From Pseudomonas putida (lineage in GTDB: Bacteria > Pseudomonadota > Gammaproteobacteria > Pseudomonadales > Pseudomonadaceae), in the NCBI RefSeq assembly GCF_028682455.1, contig NZ_JANHLD010000001.1:868001-932000 (forward strand): 64,000 nt of DNA. The letters are read 5' to 3'. The notes beneath the pieces were generated by a model. The model did not search any database. It was not told the origin of the DNA and was given only the letters and a program-made list of their open reading frames with translations. Of this stretch, positions 23,309-31,669 are shown piece by piece. Numbering within the stretch: the stretch's first letter is position 1; each line of letters begins with the position of its first letter. A program made the position numbers and the translations under genes.

Positions 23309-25822
23309 ATGCGTCGATTTGCTGCTTCACCGACCCTGAGCCCCATAGCGCTGTGTATCCACCTGGCCTGTGCCGGGGTGGTCGTGGCCATGCCGCAGCT
23401 GGCCGTGGCCCAGTCCCAGCAGCGCTACGACATTCCGGCCGGGCCGCTGGGCACCGCGCTGAACCGCTTTGCCCAGCAAGCCGGTGTGGCGCTGGTGTTC
23501 CAGGCCGATGATCTGGCAGGGCGTACCAGCCATGGCCTGATCGGCACCTACTCCGTGGAGGACGGCTTTGCCACCTTGCTCGACGGCAGCGGCTATCGCA
23601 TCAGCCAGAGTGACAAGGGGTACGTGCTGTTGCCGGTGGTCGACCTGCAGTCCGGGCAAACCCTTGAGCTGGGTGTGACCACGGTTGCCGGCCAGGGCAT
23701 GGGGGAAAGCACGGAGAACACTGGCAGCTACGCGCCGGGCCTGATCAGCGTTGGCTCCAAGTCGCCCACCAGCCTGAGAGAAACGCCGCAGTCGATCTCG
23801 GTGATTACCCGCCAGCTGATCGAAGACCAGCAGATGACCGACATCAACGAGGCGATGAAGGCCACCCCGGGGGTGATTACCCAGAGCACCACCTTCCGTA
23901 TCCAGGACTTCATTTCCCGCGGCTTCTCCATCCAGAACCTGCAGATCGACGGCGCCGCGCCCCAGGCCCTGGGCACTGCCATGGGCTCGTTCTATTCCTC
24001 GAACATCTTTGACCTGGCCGAGTTCGACCACGTCGAAGTGCTGCGGGGTTCGGGGGCCCTGTTCGGTGGGTCGGGCGACCCTGGCGGGATTATCAACCTG
24101 GTGCGCAAGCGGCCGATGGCCTACAACCAGCTCAAGCTGACCCTGAGCGCCGGCAGCTGGGACAACTACCGCCAGGAGCTGGACCTCACCGGCCCGATGG
24201 GCTGGGACGGTCGCCTGCGGGGGCGCCTGGTGGTGGCCAACACCGACCGTCAGTACTTCGTCGACAAGCGCAGCACGCAAAAGCCGCTGGTGTACGGCGT
24301 GATGGAAGCCGATATCACCGACGCCGACATGCTCACCTTCGGCGTCCGGTACAACAAATCCCATGAGAACGGCACGCAGAGCTCGGTGCCACGCTACAGC
24401 GATGGCGCCGACCTGGGCCTGCCCCGGCACACCGGCCTGACCCAGAACTGGGCGTTTGCCGACACCACCGCGCGTGAGTACTTCGCCAAGTACGATCACC
24501 GCTTCAACGACGACTGGAAGCTCAACCTGTCGTACACCAACATCTGGGATGTGTCCTGGTTCAAGACCGCCAGCACCCTCAACGCGGTCAACCCCACCAC
24601 CGGCACTGGCGTGACCTGGTACGGCACCCAGAGCCGCCAGGAAAACGAGCAGCACTTGTACGACGTCAACCTGGCCGGTGACTTCCAGGCCTTTGGCCTC
24701 GATCATCAACTGGTGCTGGGTGCCGACTACCAGCGCATCGACAGCCGCTGGCTGGGCACTGCGCCGCATCCGGGCTTCGGCGGGCCGGTGGACGTCTTCG
24801 ATCCGGGCGCCACGCCCTGGGAGGAGCCGGCCAACCACACCGACTACAGCCGCGACTACAACCCCAACGCCCAGCGTCAGTACGGCCTGTACTCCAGCCT
24901 GCGCCTGCAACTGGCCGAGCCGTTGCACCTGATCGTCGGCGCCCGCGCCCAGCGCTATCACTTCAACCAGACCTACCAGACCCGTAACGGCGATGTGTGG
25001 AGCCCGGTGTCGGATGTCGACCAGCGCATCGGTACCAAGCTCACCCCCTTCGGCGGTGTGGTCTATGACCTGAACGACCAGTGGTCGGCCTATGCCAGCT
25101 ACTCGGAAATCTACAAACCGCAGGCCAACAAACTGTCCGGCCCGCAGCCGGGCAGCCCGATCGAGCCCATGAAAGGCAAGACCTACGAGACCGGCCTCAA
25201 GGGCGAGCTGTTCGATGGCGCCTTGAACACCAACATCGCCCTGTACTACACCACTCGCGAAAACGAGGCGGTGATCGACCCGGCCTACGCCGGTACCAGC
25301 AGCCTGTTCGCCGGCAGTTGCTGCTACCTGAGCAACGGCAAGGTGGTGAGCAAGGGCGTCGACATCGAAGCCTCGGGCGAGCTGCTGCCGGACTGGACCC
25401 TGATCGGTGGCTACACCTTCAACCTCAATCGCAACCGCAGCGCCGATTCGCCCCTGAGCACGGTGATGCCCAAGCACCTGTTCAAGCTCTACACCACCTA
25501 CCGCCTGCCTGGCGTGCTGCAGGACTTCAAGGTCGGTGGCGGCGTGCAGGTGCAGAGCGCCACGTATGTGTCGGGTACCACCACGCGCTTCAATGCCGAT
25601 GGCAGCGCGGCCCAGAGCAACGTGCCGTTCGACTTCAGCCAGGGCGGCTATGCCACCTGGAACGCGCTGGTGGACTACACACTGGACGAGCACTGGGACC
25701 TGGCGCTCAACGGCAACAACTTGTTCGACAAGAAGTACTATCAGACCGTCGGTACCTCGACCTACGGTAACTACTACGGCGACCCGCGCAACTTCATGCT
25801 GACCCTGCGCGGCACTTACTGA
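23309..25822 (+). CDS. TonB-dependent siderophore receptor with STN signalling domain
   Basis: The 837-residue outer-membrane receptor has a signal peptide (to VAVAQ), an STN domain in residues ~35-115 (YDIPAGPLGTALNRFAQQAG), a TonB box-like LELGVTTV, a plug domain (SLRETPQSISVITRQLIEDQ) and a 22-strand barrel ending in LTLRGTY with a terminal aromatic. The STN domain and the adjacent FecI/FecR pair show it is a transducer that induces its own synthesis when it binds a ferric siderophore. Architecture is that of FpvA/FoxA-type receptors; the ligand is not evident, and no biosynthetic genes are nearby, so a xenosiderophore is likely. Confidence 0.93.
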   Translation: MRRFAASPTLSPIALCIHLACAGVVVAMPQLAVAQSQQRYDIPAGPLGTALNRFAQQAGVALVFQADDLAGRTSHGLIGTYSVEDGFATLLDGSGYRISQSDKGYVLLPVVDLQSGQTLELGVTTVAGQGMGESTENTGSYAPGLISVGSKSPTSLRETPQSISVITRQLIEDQQMTDINEAMKATPGVITQSTTFRIQDFISRGFSIQNLQIDGAAPQALGTAMGSFYSSNIFDLAEFDHVEVLRGSGALFGGSGDPGGIINLVRKRPMAYNQLKLTLSAGSWDNYRQELDLTGPMGWDGRLRGRLVVANTDRQYFVDKRSTQKPLVYGVMEADITDADMLTFGVRYNKSHENGTQSSVPRYSDGADLGLPRHTGLTQNWAFADTTAREYFAKYDHRFNDDWKLNLSYTNIWDVSWFKTASTLNAVNPTTGTGVTWYGTQSRQENEQHLYDVNLAGDFQAFGLDHQLVLGADYQRIDSRWLGTAPHPGFGGPVDVFDPGATPWEEPANHTDYSRDYNPNAQRQYGLYSSLRLQLAEPLHLIVGARAQRYHFNQTYQTRNGDVWSPVSDVDQRIGTKLTPFGGVVYDLNDQWSAYASYSEIYKPQANKLSGPQPGSPIEPMKGKTYETGLKGELFDGALNTNIALYYTTRENEAVIDPAYAGTSSLFAGSCCYLSNGKVVSKGVDIEASGELLPDWTLIGGYTFNLNRNRSADSPLSTVMPKHLFKLYTTYRLPGVLQDFKVGGGVQVQSATYVSGTTTRFNADGSAAQSNVPFDFSQGGYATWNALVDYTLDEHWDLALNGNNLFDKKYYQTVGTSTYGNYYGDPRNFMLTLRGTY

Positions 25823-25844
25823 TCGAGCGCAACGCGGCGCTCGA
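25823..25844 (+). terminator. hairpin after the receptor gene
   Basis: A perfect 8-base dyad TCGAGCGC / GCGCTCGA with a 6-base loop directly follows the receptor stop codon. There is no T-run, so intrinsic termination is uncertain. Confidence 0.45.
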
Positions 25845-25861
25845 CGGGGGGAGCGCCACCT

Positions 25862-26560
25862 CTACCAAAGTCCGGGAATCAGTTTCCAGCGCACGCGCCG
25901 GGTATAGTCGGCATAGCCGGCAAGCCCGGTCTGCAGCAGTCGGTCTTCCCAGCCAGTGCGCACGATCAGCAGCGCTGCGGCCAGGGTGGCCGGAAGCAAT
26001 GCCCAGAACGAGCCCAAAGCCAGGGCCATGCCGAAGAACAACCAGAGTGCGGCGATGTAGCCTGGGTGACGGACAACACCGTAGGGGCCGCTGTCGATCA
26101 CCCGTTGCTGGCGCTCGGACTGAATGCGCACGCCGGGCTCGAAGAAGGGATTGACGGCCTGTGCCCAGGCGGTGACCGCGATCCCGGCCAGCATGCCGAG
26201 GTAACCCAGCAGTACCAGCCAGGTCGGCACCGCCGATCCATGAAAGCGCCCGGCATCCAGCGCCGCCACAGGCAGCACCGCCGTCATCGCCGGCAGAATC
26301 ATGGCCAGCAACGCCTTGTCCCAGCCTTTGGTGCCAGGTTGAAAGCGGCTGCGGGCGCGGTAGATCACCGGATTGACCCGTGCAAGTACCAATGCCGAGA
26401 CGCCGAAGCCCACCACCATTACACCCAGAAACCACCATCCCGGTGCCCAGCCGAGGTTGCCGGCGGGCAGGAAGATCAAGGCCAGCAGTGCCAGGGGCAG
26501 GCCGATGGCGTAGGCGACGGCGGTGCGCCGGCGCATCGGTGGTGGGTCGATCGGGCTCAT
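25862..26560 (-). CDS. isoprenylcysteine carboxyl methyltransferase-like membrane methyltransferase
   Basis: The 232-residue inner-membrane protein has about six hydrophobic segments. The ICMT/PEMT-type signature is GPYGVVRHPGYIAALWLFFG with the SAM-binding RHPGY core, followed by the conserved C-terminal pair of acidic/basic residues (GWEDRLLQTGLAGYADYTRR). Family members methylate lipids or prenylcysteine analogues; the bacterial substrate is unknown. The start at 26560 avoids an upstream extension that runs into a REP element. Confidence 0.85.
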   Translation of the reverse strand: MSPIDPPPMRRRTAVAYAIGLPLALLALIFLPAGNLGWAPGWWFLGVMVVGFGVSALVLARVNPVIYRARSRFQPGTKGWDKALLAMILPAMTAVLPVAALDAGRFHGSAVPTWLVLLGYLGMLAGIAVTAWAQAVNPFFEPGVRIQSERQQRVIDSGPYGVVRHPGYIAALWLFFGMALALGSFWALLPATLAAALLIVRTGWEDRLLQTGLAGYADYTRRVRWKLIPGLW

Positions 26561-26572
26561 CAAGGACCTCCT

Positions 26573-26598
26573 TGTAGGAGCGGGCTTGCCCCGCGATC
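26573..26598 (-). repeat. single REP element
   Basis: One REP unit (TGTAGGAGCGGGCTTGCCCCGCGATC) lies between the divergent methyltransferase and acetyltransferase genes, 13 bases upstream of the methyltransferase start, which is unusually close to a start codon. Its complement carries the same core as the palindrome at 16751. Confidence 0.85.
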
Positions 26599-26705
26599 CG
26601 GCATTGATAACAATGGTGCCCGCCAAACAGGCACCCTTGTTTATAGACCGAGATCCCTATGCTTTCGATCCACGATTCCTGCCCGACCGTCCACGAGGCC
26701 CGGTC

Positions 26706-27209
26706 ATGAGCGAGCTCACCGTCGAGCTGCTGCAGACCGGCCCGGAGCATGTCGAACTGATCCGCAACCTGTACCAGTTCTATGCCTACGAGTCCTCGGA
26801 CTGGGAACAGGAGGACGTCGAGGTGGACGGCCGCTTCTACGTTCACGACGAGCATCTGCTGCGCTATTGGCAAGAGCCGGACTGGAGCGCCAACCTGATC
26901 CTGGTCGATGGCTTCATTGCAGGTTTCATGCTGATCGAGCGCAGTGAACTGCCGGGGCTCAACGCGCTGGAGTTGGCCGACCTGTTCATCCTCAAGCGTT
27001 ATCGTCGCAAGGGCATCGCCAGCGCATTGGCCAGCCAGGTATTGATGAGCGGGGAGAGCGACTGGCTGATCCGTTTCTACGACCAGGACGAAACCGCTCA
27101 GGCGTTCTGGCGCAAGGTGCTCGACAACCTGCCGCGACCCACCCGGATGATCGAGCTCACTGATGAGCCCGACTTGCAGAACTACCTGGTAACCCGGGCG
27201 CTGCACTGA
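26706..27209 (+). CDS. GNAT-family N-acetyltransferase
   Basis: The 167-residue protein shows the GNAT fold: the acetyl-CoA pyrophosphate loop is RRKGIASALASQVL (RxxGxA/G), preceded by the strand LELADLFILKRY and followed by WLIRFYDQDETAQAFWRKVL. Substrate unknown. The start at 26706 is the last Met before the conserved N terminus. Single gene. Confidence 0.87.
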   Translation: MSELTVELLQTGPEHVELIRNLYQFYAYESSDWEQEDVEVDGRFYVHDEHLLRYWQEPDWSANLILVDGFIAGFMLIERSELPGLNALELADLFILKRYRRKGIASALASQVLMSGESDWLIRFYDQDETAQAFWRKVLDNLPRPTRMIELTDEPDLQNYLVTRALH

Positions 27210-27296
27210 CCGGCGCTGCGCTTGCCAAGCGTGGCGGTGTCATGTTCCATTGGGGCTTTGTGTCAAATCGCAACGCCTCGATAACAAGGACAAACC

Positions 27297-27752
27297 ATGA
27301 GCTTGCAGTCAGTCCGGGCCTATTTCGCCCATCACGCCCCCGACATCGAAGTGGTGGAGCTGGGCACCAGCACCGCCACCGTCGCCCTGGCCGCCGAGGC
27401 CCTGGGTGTCGAGCATGGCCAGATCGCCAAGACCCTGTCGCTGCGGGTGGGCGAGGAAGTCATCCTGCTGGTCACCCGTGGCGATGCACGCCTGGACAAC
27501 CGCAAATACAAACAGCACTTTGGCGTCAAGGCGCGCATGCTCGATGCCGCGCAGGTCGAAGAGGCGACCGGCCACCCGGTCGGCGGCGTCTGTCCGTTCG
27601 GCCTGGCCCGGCCGTTGCCGGTGTACTGCGATGTCTCGCTCAAGAGCTTCCCGGTAGTGTTCCCGGCGGGCGGTGCGCCCAACGCGGCCGTACGCATCGA
27701 GCCGGGGCACATGGCGACCTTGGTCGGCGCGCAGTGGGTGGATGTGGTCTAG
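27297..27752 (+). CDS. YbaK/EbsC-type aminoacyl-tRNA deacylase
   Basis: The 151-residue protein is a free-standing YbaK/ProX-domain editing enzyme. Family motifs visible are AKTLSLRVGEEVILLVTRGDARLD (quoted in part), the lysine-containing FGVKARML, and the GHPVGGVCPFGL loop that forms the substrate pocket. Such proteins hydrolyse mischarged tRNA (Cys-tRNAPro or related). Cytosolic. Single gene, 87 bases before a diguanylate cyclase. Confidence 0.9.
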   Translation: MSLQSVRAYFAHHAPDIEVVELGTSTATVALAAEALGVEHGQIAKTLSLRVGEEVILLVTRGDARLDNRKYKQHFGVKARMLDAAQVEEATGHPVGGVCPFGLARPLPVYCDVSLKSFPVVFPAGGAPNAAVRIEPGHMATLVGAQWVDVV

Positions 27753-27770
27753 CCATCCATAATCACGGGC

Positions 27771-27795
27771 TGTGTGCGAGCTTGCCCCGCGATCC
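27771..27795 (-). repeat. degenerate REP remnant
   Basis: GAGCTTGCCCCGCGATCC matches one half of the local REP core with the outer GGAGCGG partly lost. It lies between the deacylase and cyclase genes. Confidence 0.5.
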
Positions 27796-27839
27796 AGAAC
27801 AGCTAGGCTCAAGCGCGGGATCTTCTTACGGCAGGAAGC

Positions 27840-29423
27840 ATGAAGTACTTACGTCCGAGTTCCATAAGCCTGCGCGGCCTGATTCTTACTTTCGTCCTCC
27901 TCGCGGTCATGGCCACGCTGTGCAACAGCTTGTGGGTGGCTTACGGGGTGCAACGCGATGCGCTGGTCCACTCACGGCTGGAAGCCAACCGCGCCTATGC
28001 CTCGAAGGTGGCCTCCAGCATCGGGCAGTTCCTGAGCTCGGCGCATCAGCACCTGGGGTACAGCAGCCAGAGGGTTGCCGAGGATTTCGGCAACCCTCAA
28101 TTGCTCCGGGACGAAGCCGTCCGCCTTCATGGCCAGGACACCGACTTCAACGCCGTGCGCATCATCGATGCCAGCGGCAAGGTCGTGCAGGCCTACCCCG
28201 ACCAGGCGCACATCACGGGCACCACCCTCAAGTCCGAGGAAATCCAGCAGGCGCTGAAGGAACGCCGTCCACTGGTCAGTCATGCCTACGTGACGGTAGC
28301 GGGCAACCTGATCGTGTTCATTTCCAACCCCATCTTCAGCGCGAAGGGCCAGTTTCTAGGTGTTATCGGCGCGTCGGTGTTCATCCGCCAGCAAGGTGTG
28401 CTGCACACGCTGATCGGCAACCACTATCACCATGACGGCACGTACGCCTTCGTTGCCGACGAGAACCGGCGCCTGCTGTACCACTCCGATCATGCGCGCA
28501 TTGGCGAGGTGCTCACTTCGAGCCCGACCGTCGATGCAGCCTTGAGGGGCGAGAACGGGGCGATGGATGTACCGAACTACAAGGGCATTCAAATGCTCGC
28601 CGGTTACGCCCAGGTGACGAATGCCAACTGGGCAGTGGTCGCGCAGCAGCCACGGGACCTGGCGCTGGCGCCGCTGAACAAGCTGATGCGCGATATGTTG
28701 ATCAAGATCGTGCCGGCCGGGCTGGTAGGCCTGGTGTTGATTCTGCTCGGTACCATGCTGATCACCCGGCCCTTGCGGCAACTGGCCAAAAGCGCGACCC
28801 ACCTCTCGGACCCGGCCGCCACCGAGGACTTGCGTGGCATCAATGCCTGGTACGAAGAGGTCGCAGCCATTCGCCGGGCATTGTTCAACAGCGTGCAACT
28901 GGTGCAACAGCAGATCGGCAGCCTCAGCCACGCCGCGCAAAGCGATGCGTTGACGGGGCTGGCCAACCGCCGTGCGATGGATGCGGCCCTTCAGGCGCTT
29001 GATCAGTCGGGCCGGCACTATGCGGTACTGGCGCTCGACATCGACCACTTCAAACGGGTCAACGACAGTTTCGGCCATGATGCAGGCGACGTGGCCCTCA
29101 AGCAGGTGGCAGGCATTATCCGCCAGTGCTCCCGGGACCAGGACCTGGGCTGCCGGGCCGGGGGAGAGGAGTTCGTGCTGGTGTTGCCCGAGGCCAGCCT
29201 GGAAGCGGCCAGGGATATTGCCGAACGTATCCGCCAGACCCTTGCCAGCACCGAAATAGCTCAAGTGGGCACCCTCACGATCTCTATCGGTGTGGCCTGC
29301 CGCAGCGCGGACACGCCGACACCCGAGGCGATTCTCAAGCACGCCGACCAGCGCCTGTACCGGGCCAAGGCGGGGGGGCGAAATTGCGTGGTGGCCGACG
29401 ACGCCCAGGCGCAGGCGGTCTAA
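27840..29423 (+). CDS. membrane diguanylate cyclase with periplasmic dCache sensor
   Basis: The 527-residue protein has transmembrane segments near residues 12-34 and 287-305 flanking a periplasmic dCache-type sensor of about 250 residues, a short HAMP-like linker (TRPLRQLAKSATHLSD) and a GGDEF domain. The active-site loop is GGEEF (29158-29172) and the inhibitory I-site RDQD lies five residues before it, so an active, product-inhibited cyclase is expected. It makes c-di-GMP from GTP in response to a periplasmic ligand. No EAL domain. Its stop overlaps the convergent TetR gene by four bases. Confidence 0.93.
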   Translation: MKYLRPSSISLRGLILTFVLLAVMATLCNSLWVAYGVQRDALVHSRLEANRAYASKVASSIGQFLSSAHQHLGYSSQRVAEDFGNPQLLRDEAVRLHGQDTDFNAVRIIDASGKVVQAYPDQAHITGTTLKSEEIQQALKERRPLVSHAYVTVAGNLIVFISNPIFSAKGQFLGVIGASVFIRQQGVLHTLIGNHYHHDGTYAFVADENRRLLYHSDHARIGEVLTSSPTVDAALRGENGAMDVPNYKGIQMLAGYAQVTNANWAVVAQQPRDLALAPLNKLMRDMLIKIVPAGLVGLVLILLGTMLITRPLRQLAKSATHLSDPAATEDLRGINAWYEEVAAIRRALFNSVQLVQQQIGSLSHAAQSDALTGLANRRAMDAALQALDQSGRHYAVLALDIDHFKRVNDSFGHDAGDVALKQVAGIIRQCSRDQDLGCRAGGEEFVLVLPEASLEAARDIAERIRQTLASTEIAQVGTLTISIGVACRSADTPTPEAILKHADQRLYRAKAGGRNCVVADDAQAQAV

Positions 29424-30106
29424 CCCGGCAACACCCCTTGCAGCACCAGGCGAGTGATGCTGGCGACGGCGTGGTCGAGGTCCTCGTCGCGGGGCTTGTC
29501 CTTGTGCGCATCGTTTGCAAAGTGCGCGCCAAAATTGGCATAGGCCTGGGTGGTCGCCCACAGGCTGATCAGCAGGTGCCGGGCGTCCACAGCGACCAGT
29601 TGGCCGTTGTCGATCCACTGCTGCAGGCACGCAACGGCTTTACCCACTTCATCCTGCAGGCGCGCGGCGTGTTCGCCGGGCAAGTGCCGCGCACCGTGCA
29701 TCATCTCTGCCACGAAGACTCTCGCCGCCCAGGGGCGCGTGCGGATGATCTTGAGTTTGGCGCCGATCAAACGCTCCAGTGCCGGCCGTGGGGCATTGCC
29801 GGGGTGCAACTGGGCGAACGCGTCCAGATAGCGCTGGGCAACGCTGTCGAGCACCTGCCGGTAAAGGTTTTCCTTGGACTGGAAGTAGTAGTTGACGTTG
29901 GCCTTGGGCAGGCCGCTCAGCTTCGCCACCTCGCTCAGGGTGGTAGCGGCGAAGCCGTTACGGGCGAAGGCCTTGGCTGCGACCCGCAAAATCAGCGCGC
30001 GATTGCGCCGGCCCGGTTCATTGGGTTTTTTCTCGACCAGTCGTTCGCTCACATAGGTCACGCCGGTGGGTGAGTTCGGAGTGTCCTGATACAGCATGTT
30101 TTCCAT
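29420..30106 (-). CDS. TetR-family regulator (RutR-like)
   Basis: The 228-residue regulator has the TetR helix-turn-helix (AKAFARNGFAATTLSEVAKL, ANVNYYFQSKENLYRQVL). The C-terminal domain (LIGAKLKIIRTRPWAARVFVAEM) resembles RutR, the pyrimidine-sensing member. The start at 30106 is the first Met after a REP-free leader; 30097 is a possible alternative. A strong AT-rich operator (30136-30163) lies 30 bases upstream, indicating autoregulation, and could also control the divergent SCO1 operon. Confidence 0.88.
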   Translation of the reverse strand: MENMLYQDTPNSPTGVTYVSERLVEKKPNEPGRRNRALILRVAAKAFARNGFAATTLSEVAKLSGLPKANVNYYFQSKENLYRQVLDSVAQRYLDAFAQLHPGNAPRPALERLIGAKLKIIRTRPWAARVFVAEMMHGARHLPGEHAARLQDEVGKAVACLQQWIDNGQLVAVDARHLLISLWATTQAYANFGAHFANDAHKDKPRDEDLDHAVASITRLVLQGVLPG

Positions 30107-30135
30107 CTGCCTTCTCGTCTGGCCAGTCTGCCCGC

Positions 30136-30163
30136 TTCGCAATATACAAAAATATATAGCGAA
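30136..30163. promoter_or_regulatory. probable TetR operator
   Basis: TTCGCAATATA and TATATAGCGAA form an 11-base dyad with one mismatched pair and a 6-base spacer, in an AT-rich island within otherwise GC-rich DNA. Size and symmetry fit a TetR-family dimer site. It sits between the tetR start and the divergent SCO1 gene. Confidence 0.6.
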
Positions 30164-30397
30164 ACAGATAGGCTTTCTGAAACCCTTGGCGCAAAGCCGC
30201 GCAGGGTGATCAGGCTGGAAAGGCCGGATGAGGTTCTTGTCACATTCTGCGACAACGGGCCGCACCCCGAAACTAAAGGGTTACAGACGTACGGGGCGAT
30301 CGGCGCTGGAACCCTGGGCGGCCCACATGACAAAATGTCGCGCTTTTTCGACAGGCCTCACCTACGAGGCGCAACACCCTCCCAAAAGGATGGTTAC

Positions 30398-31006
30398 ATG
30401 ACTGATTTACTGACCCGGCGCCAGGTCATGGCCGGGATCAGCCTGCTGAGCCTCGGGGTTCTGGCAGGTTGCGACAGAGGCGGTGGCGCCTTGTCGTTCA
30501 AGTACGGCAAGGACATGAGCAACAAGATCCTTGGCCGCTCCTTCAAACTCAAAGACACCCAGGGCAACGAACGTACGCTGTCCAGCTTCTGGGGCACCAT
30601 GCCGATGGTGTTCTTCGGCTTTACCCAGTGCCCGGCGGTGTGTCCGACCACCCTGGCGCGCGCGGCGCAGATCAAGAAGCTGATGGGCCGCGATGGCGGC
30701 TTTTTGCAGGTGGTGTTCATCAGCCTGGACCCGGAGCGCGACACGCCCGAAGTGCTCGATGCCTACGTCAAGGCGTTTGATCCCTCGTTCGTGGCGCTGT
30801 CCGGCACCCTCGAGGAAACCGCCGCAGCCGCCAAGGAATTCGGCGTGTTCTATGAAAAGGTCCCGGCGGGCGATACCTATACGATCTCGCACACCTCGAC
30901 CAGCTATGTCTTCGACTCCCGTGGCCAGCTGCGCCTGGGACTGTCTCATTCACTGACCGCCAAAGAGTGCACGGAAGATCTGCTCACGGTCATGGAGGTA
31001 TGTTGA
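30398..31006 (+). CDS. SCO1/SenC-family copper chaperone lipoprotein
   Basis: The 202-residue protein has a lipoprotein signal with lipobox LGVLAGC, followed by a thioredoxin-like SCO1 domain. The copper ligands are the CPAVC pair in GFTQCPAVCPTT and the later His in YTISHTSTSYVFD. SCO1 proteins deliver copper to the CuA site of cytochrome c oxidase or act as thiol reductants. It overlaps the PCu(A)C gene, a frequent functional partner. Confidence 0.92.
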   Translation: MTDLLTRRQVMAGISLLSLGVLAGCDRGGGALSFKYGKDMSNKILGRSFKLKDTQGNERTLSSFWGTMPMVFFGFTQCPAVCPTTLARAAQIKKLMGRDGGFLQVVFISLDPERDTPEVLDAYVKAFDPSFVALSGTLEETAAAAKEFGVFYEKVPAGDTYTISHTSTSYVFDSRGQLRLGLSHSLTAKECTEDLLTVMEVC

Positions 31007-31476
31007 TGCGCTACCCAACTCTCAAACGCACCCTGGCCGCCCTGGCTGTTTTCGGCCTGGCGTTGCCGGCCTTCGCCGACACCAGCGTCACCGATGCCTG
31101 GGTGCGCGCCACCGTGGCGCACCAGCAGTCCACCGGTGCCTTCATGACCTTGACCGCCAGTAGCGACAGCAAGCTGGTGGACGTGCAATCGCCTGTGGCC
31201 GAGATCGTCCAGGTACACCAGATGACCATGGACAACGACGTCATGGGCATGAAGCAGGTGCAAAGCGTCGAGCTGCCGGCCGGCAAGGCGGTCAGCCTCG
31301 ACCCCAACGGCTATCACGTGATGCTCATGAAGCTCAAGCAACAGGTCAAGGAGGGCGAGCAGGTGCCCCTGACCCTGGTGATCGAAGACGCCAAGGGCCA
31401 GAAGCAGACCCTCGAGATCAAGGCTCCGGTGCGCGCACTGAACGCCGAAATGCACGGCCACGAACACATGCATTGA
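31006..31476 (+). CDS. PCu(A)C-family periplasmic copper chaperone
   Basis: The 156-residue periplasmic protein has a signal peptide ending in LPAFA and the copper-binding pattern His-Met...Met...His-x-Met: VHQMTMDNDVMGMKQV followed by GYHVMLM. The C terminus is His/Met rich (MHGHEHMH), which may add copper capacity. GGAGG at 30994-30998 selects the ATG at 31006, overlapping the SCO1 stop. With SCO1 it supports CuA-site assembly of an oxidase. Confidence 0.91.
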   Translation: MRYPTLKRTLAALAVFGLALPAFADTSVTDAWVRATVAHQQSTGAFMTLTASSDSKLVDVQSPVAEIVQVHQMTMDNDVMGMKQVQSVELPAGKAVSLDPNGYHVMLMKLKQQVKEGEQVPLTLVIEDAKGQKQTLEIKAPVRALNAEMHGHEHMH

Positions 31477-31492
31477 TCGCCAGCTCGCTGTA

Positions 31493-31513
31493 GACGCGGG
31501 CTTGCCCCGCGTC
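31493..31513. repeat. REP-derived stem-loop
   Basis: GACGCGGG / CCCGCGTC arms with a 5-base loop, a shortened REP unit directly downstream of the copper chaperone gene and upstream of the terminator at 31528. Confidence 0.6.
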
Positions 31514-31527
31514 GCTCGCGATGAACA

Positions 31528-31565
31528 AGCCAGGCTGCCGTCAAGAACGGCAGCCTGGCTTTTTT
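31528..31565 (+). terminator. intrinsic terminator of the SCO1-PCu(A)C operon
   Basis: A perfect 13-base stem (AGCCAGGCTGCCG / CGGCAGCCTGGCT) with a 7-base loop is followed by a run of Ts at 31560-31565. This is the clearest rho-independent terminator in the window and also insulates the downstream receptor gene. Confidence 0.93.
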
Positions 31566-31669
31566 GTGCGTGGCTTCAAATATTTTCGCAGTAAAAGCAT
31601 TCACTTCTCATTTACAAATCGTTACCATTCGCGCCCCTTTACAATCTTTACAAATAAAAAAAGGAACGC

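Noticed and set aside
23327..25693. 788-codon open frame on the minus strand
   Set aside because: Antisense to the FecA/FpvA-type receptor, no recognisable motifs.
31590..31665. Fur box before the Fiu-like receptor
   Set aside because: Only a partial match around CATTCACTTCTCATTT; not good enough to list as a site.
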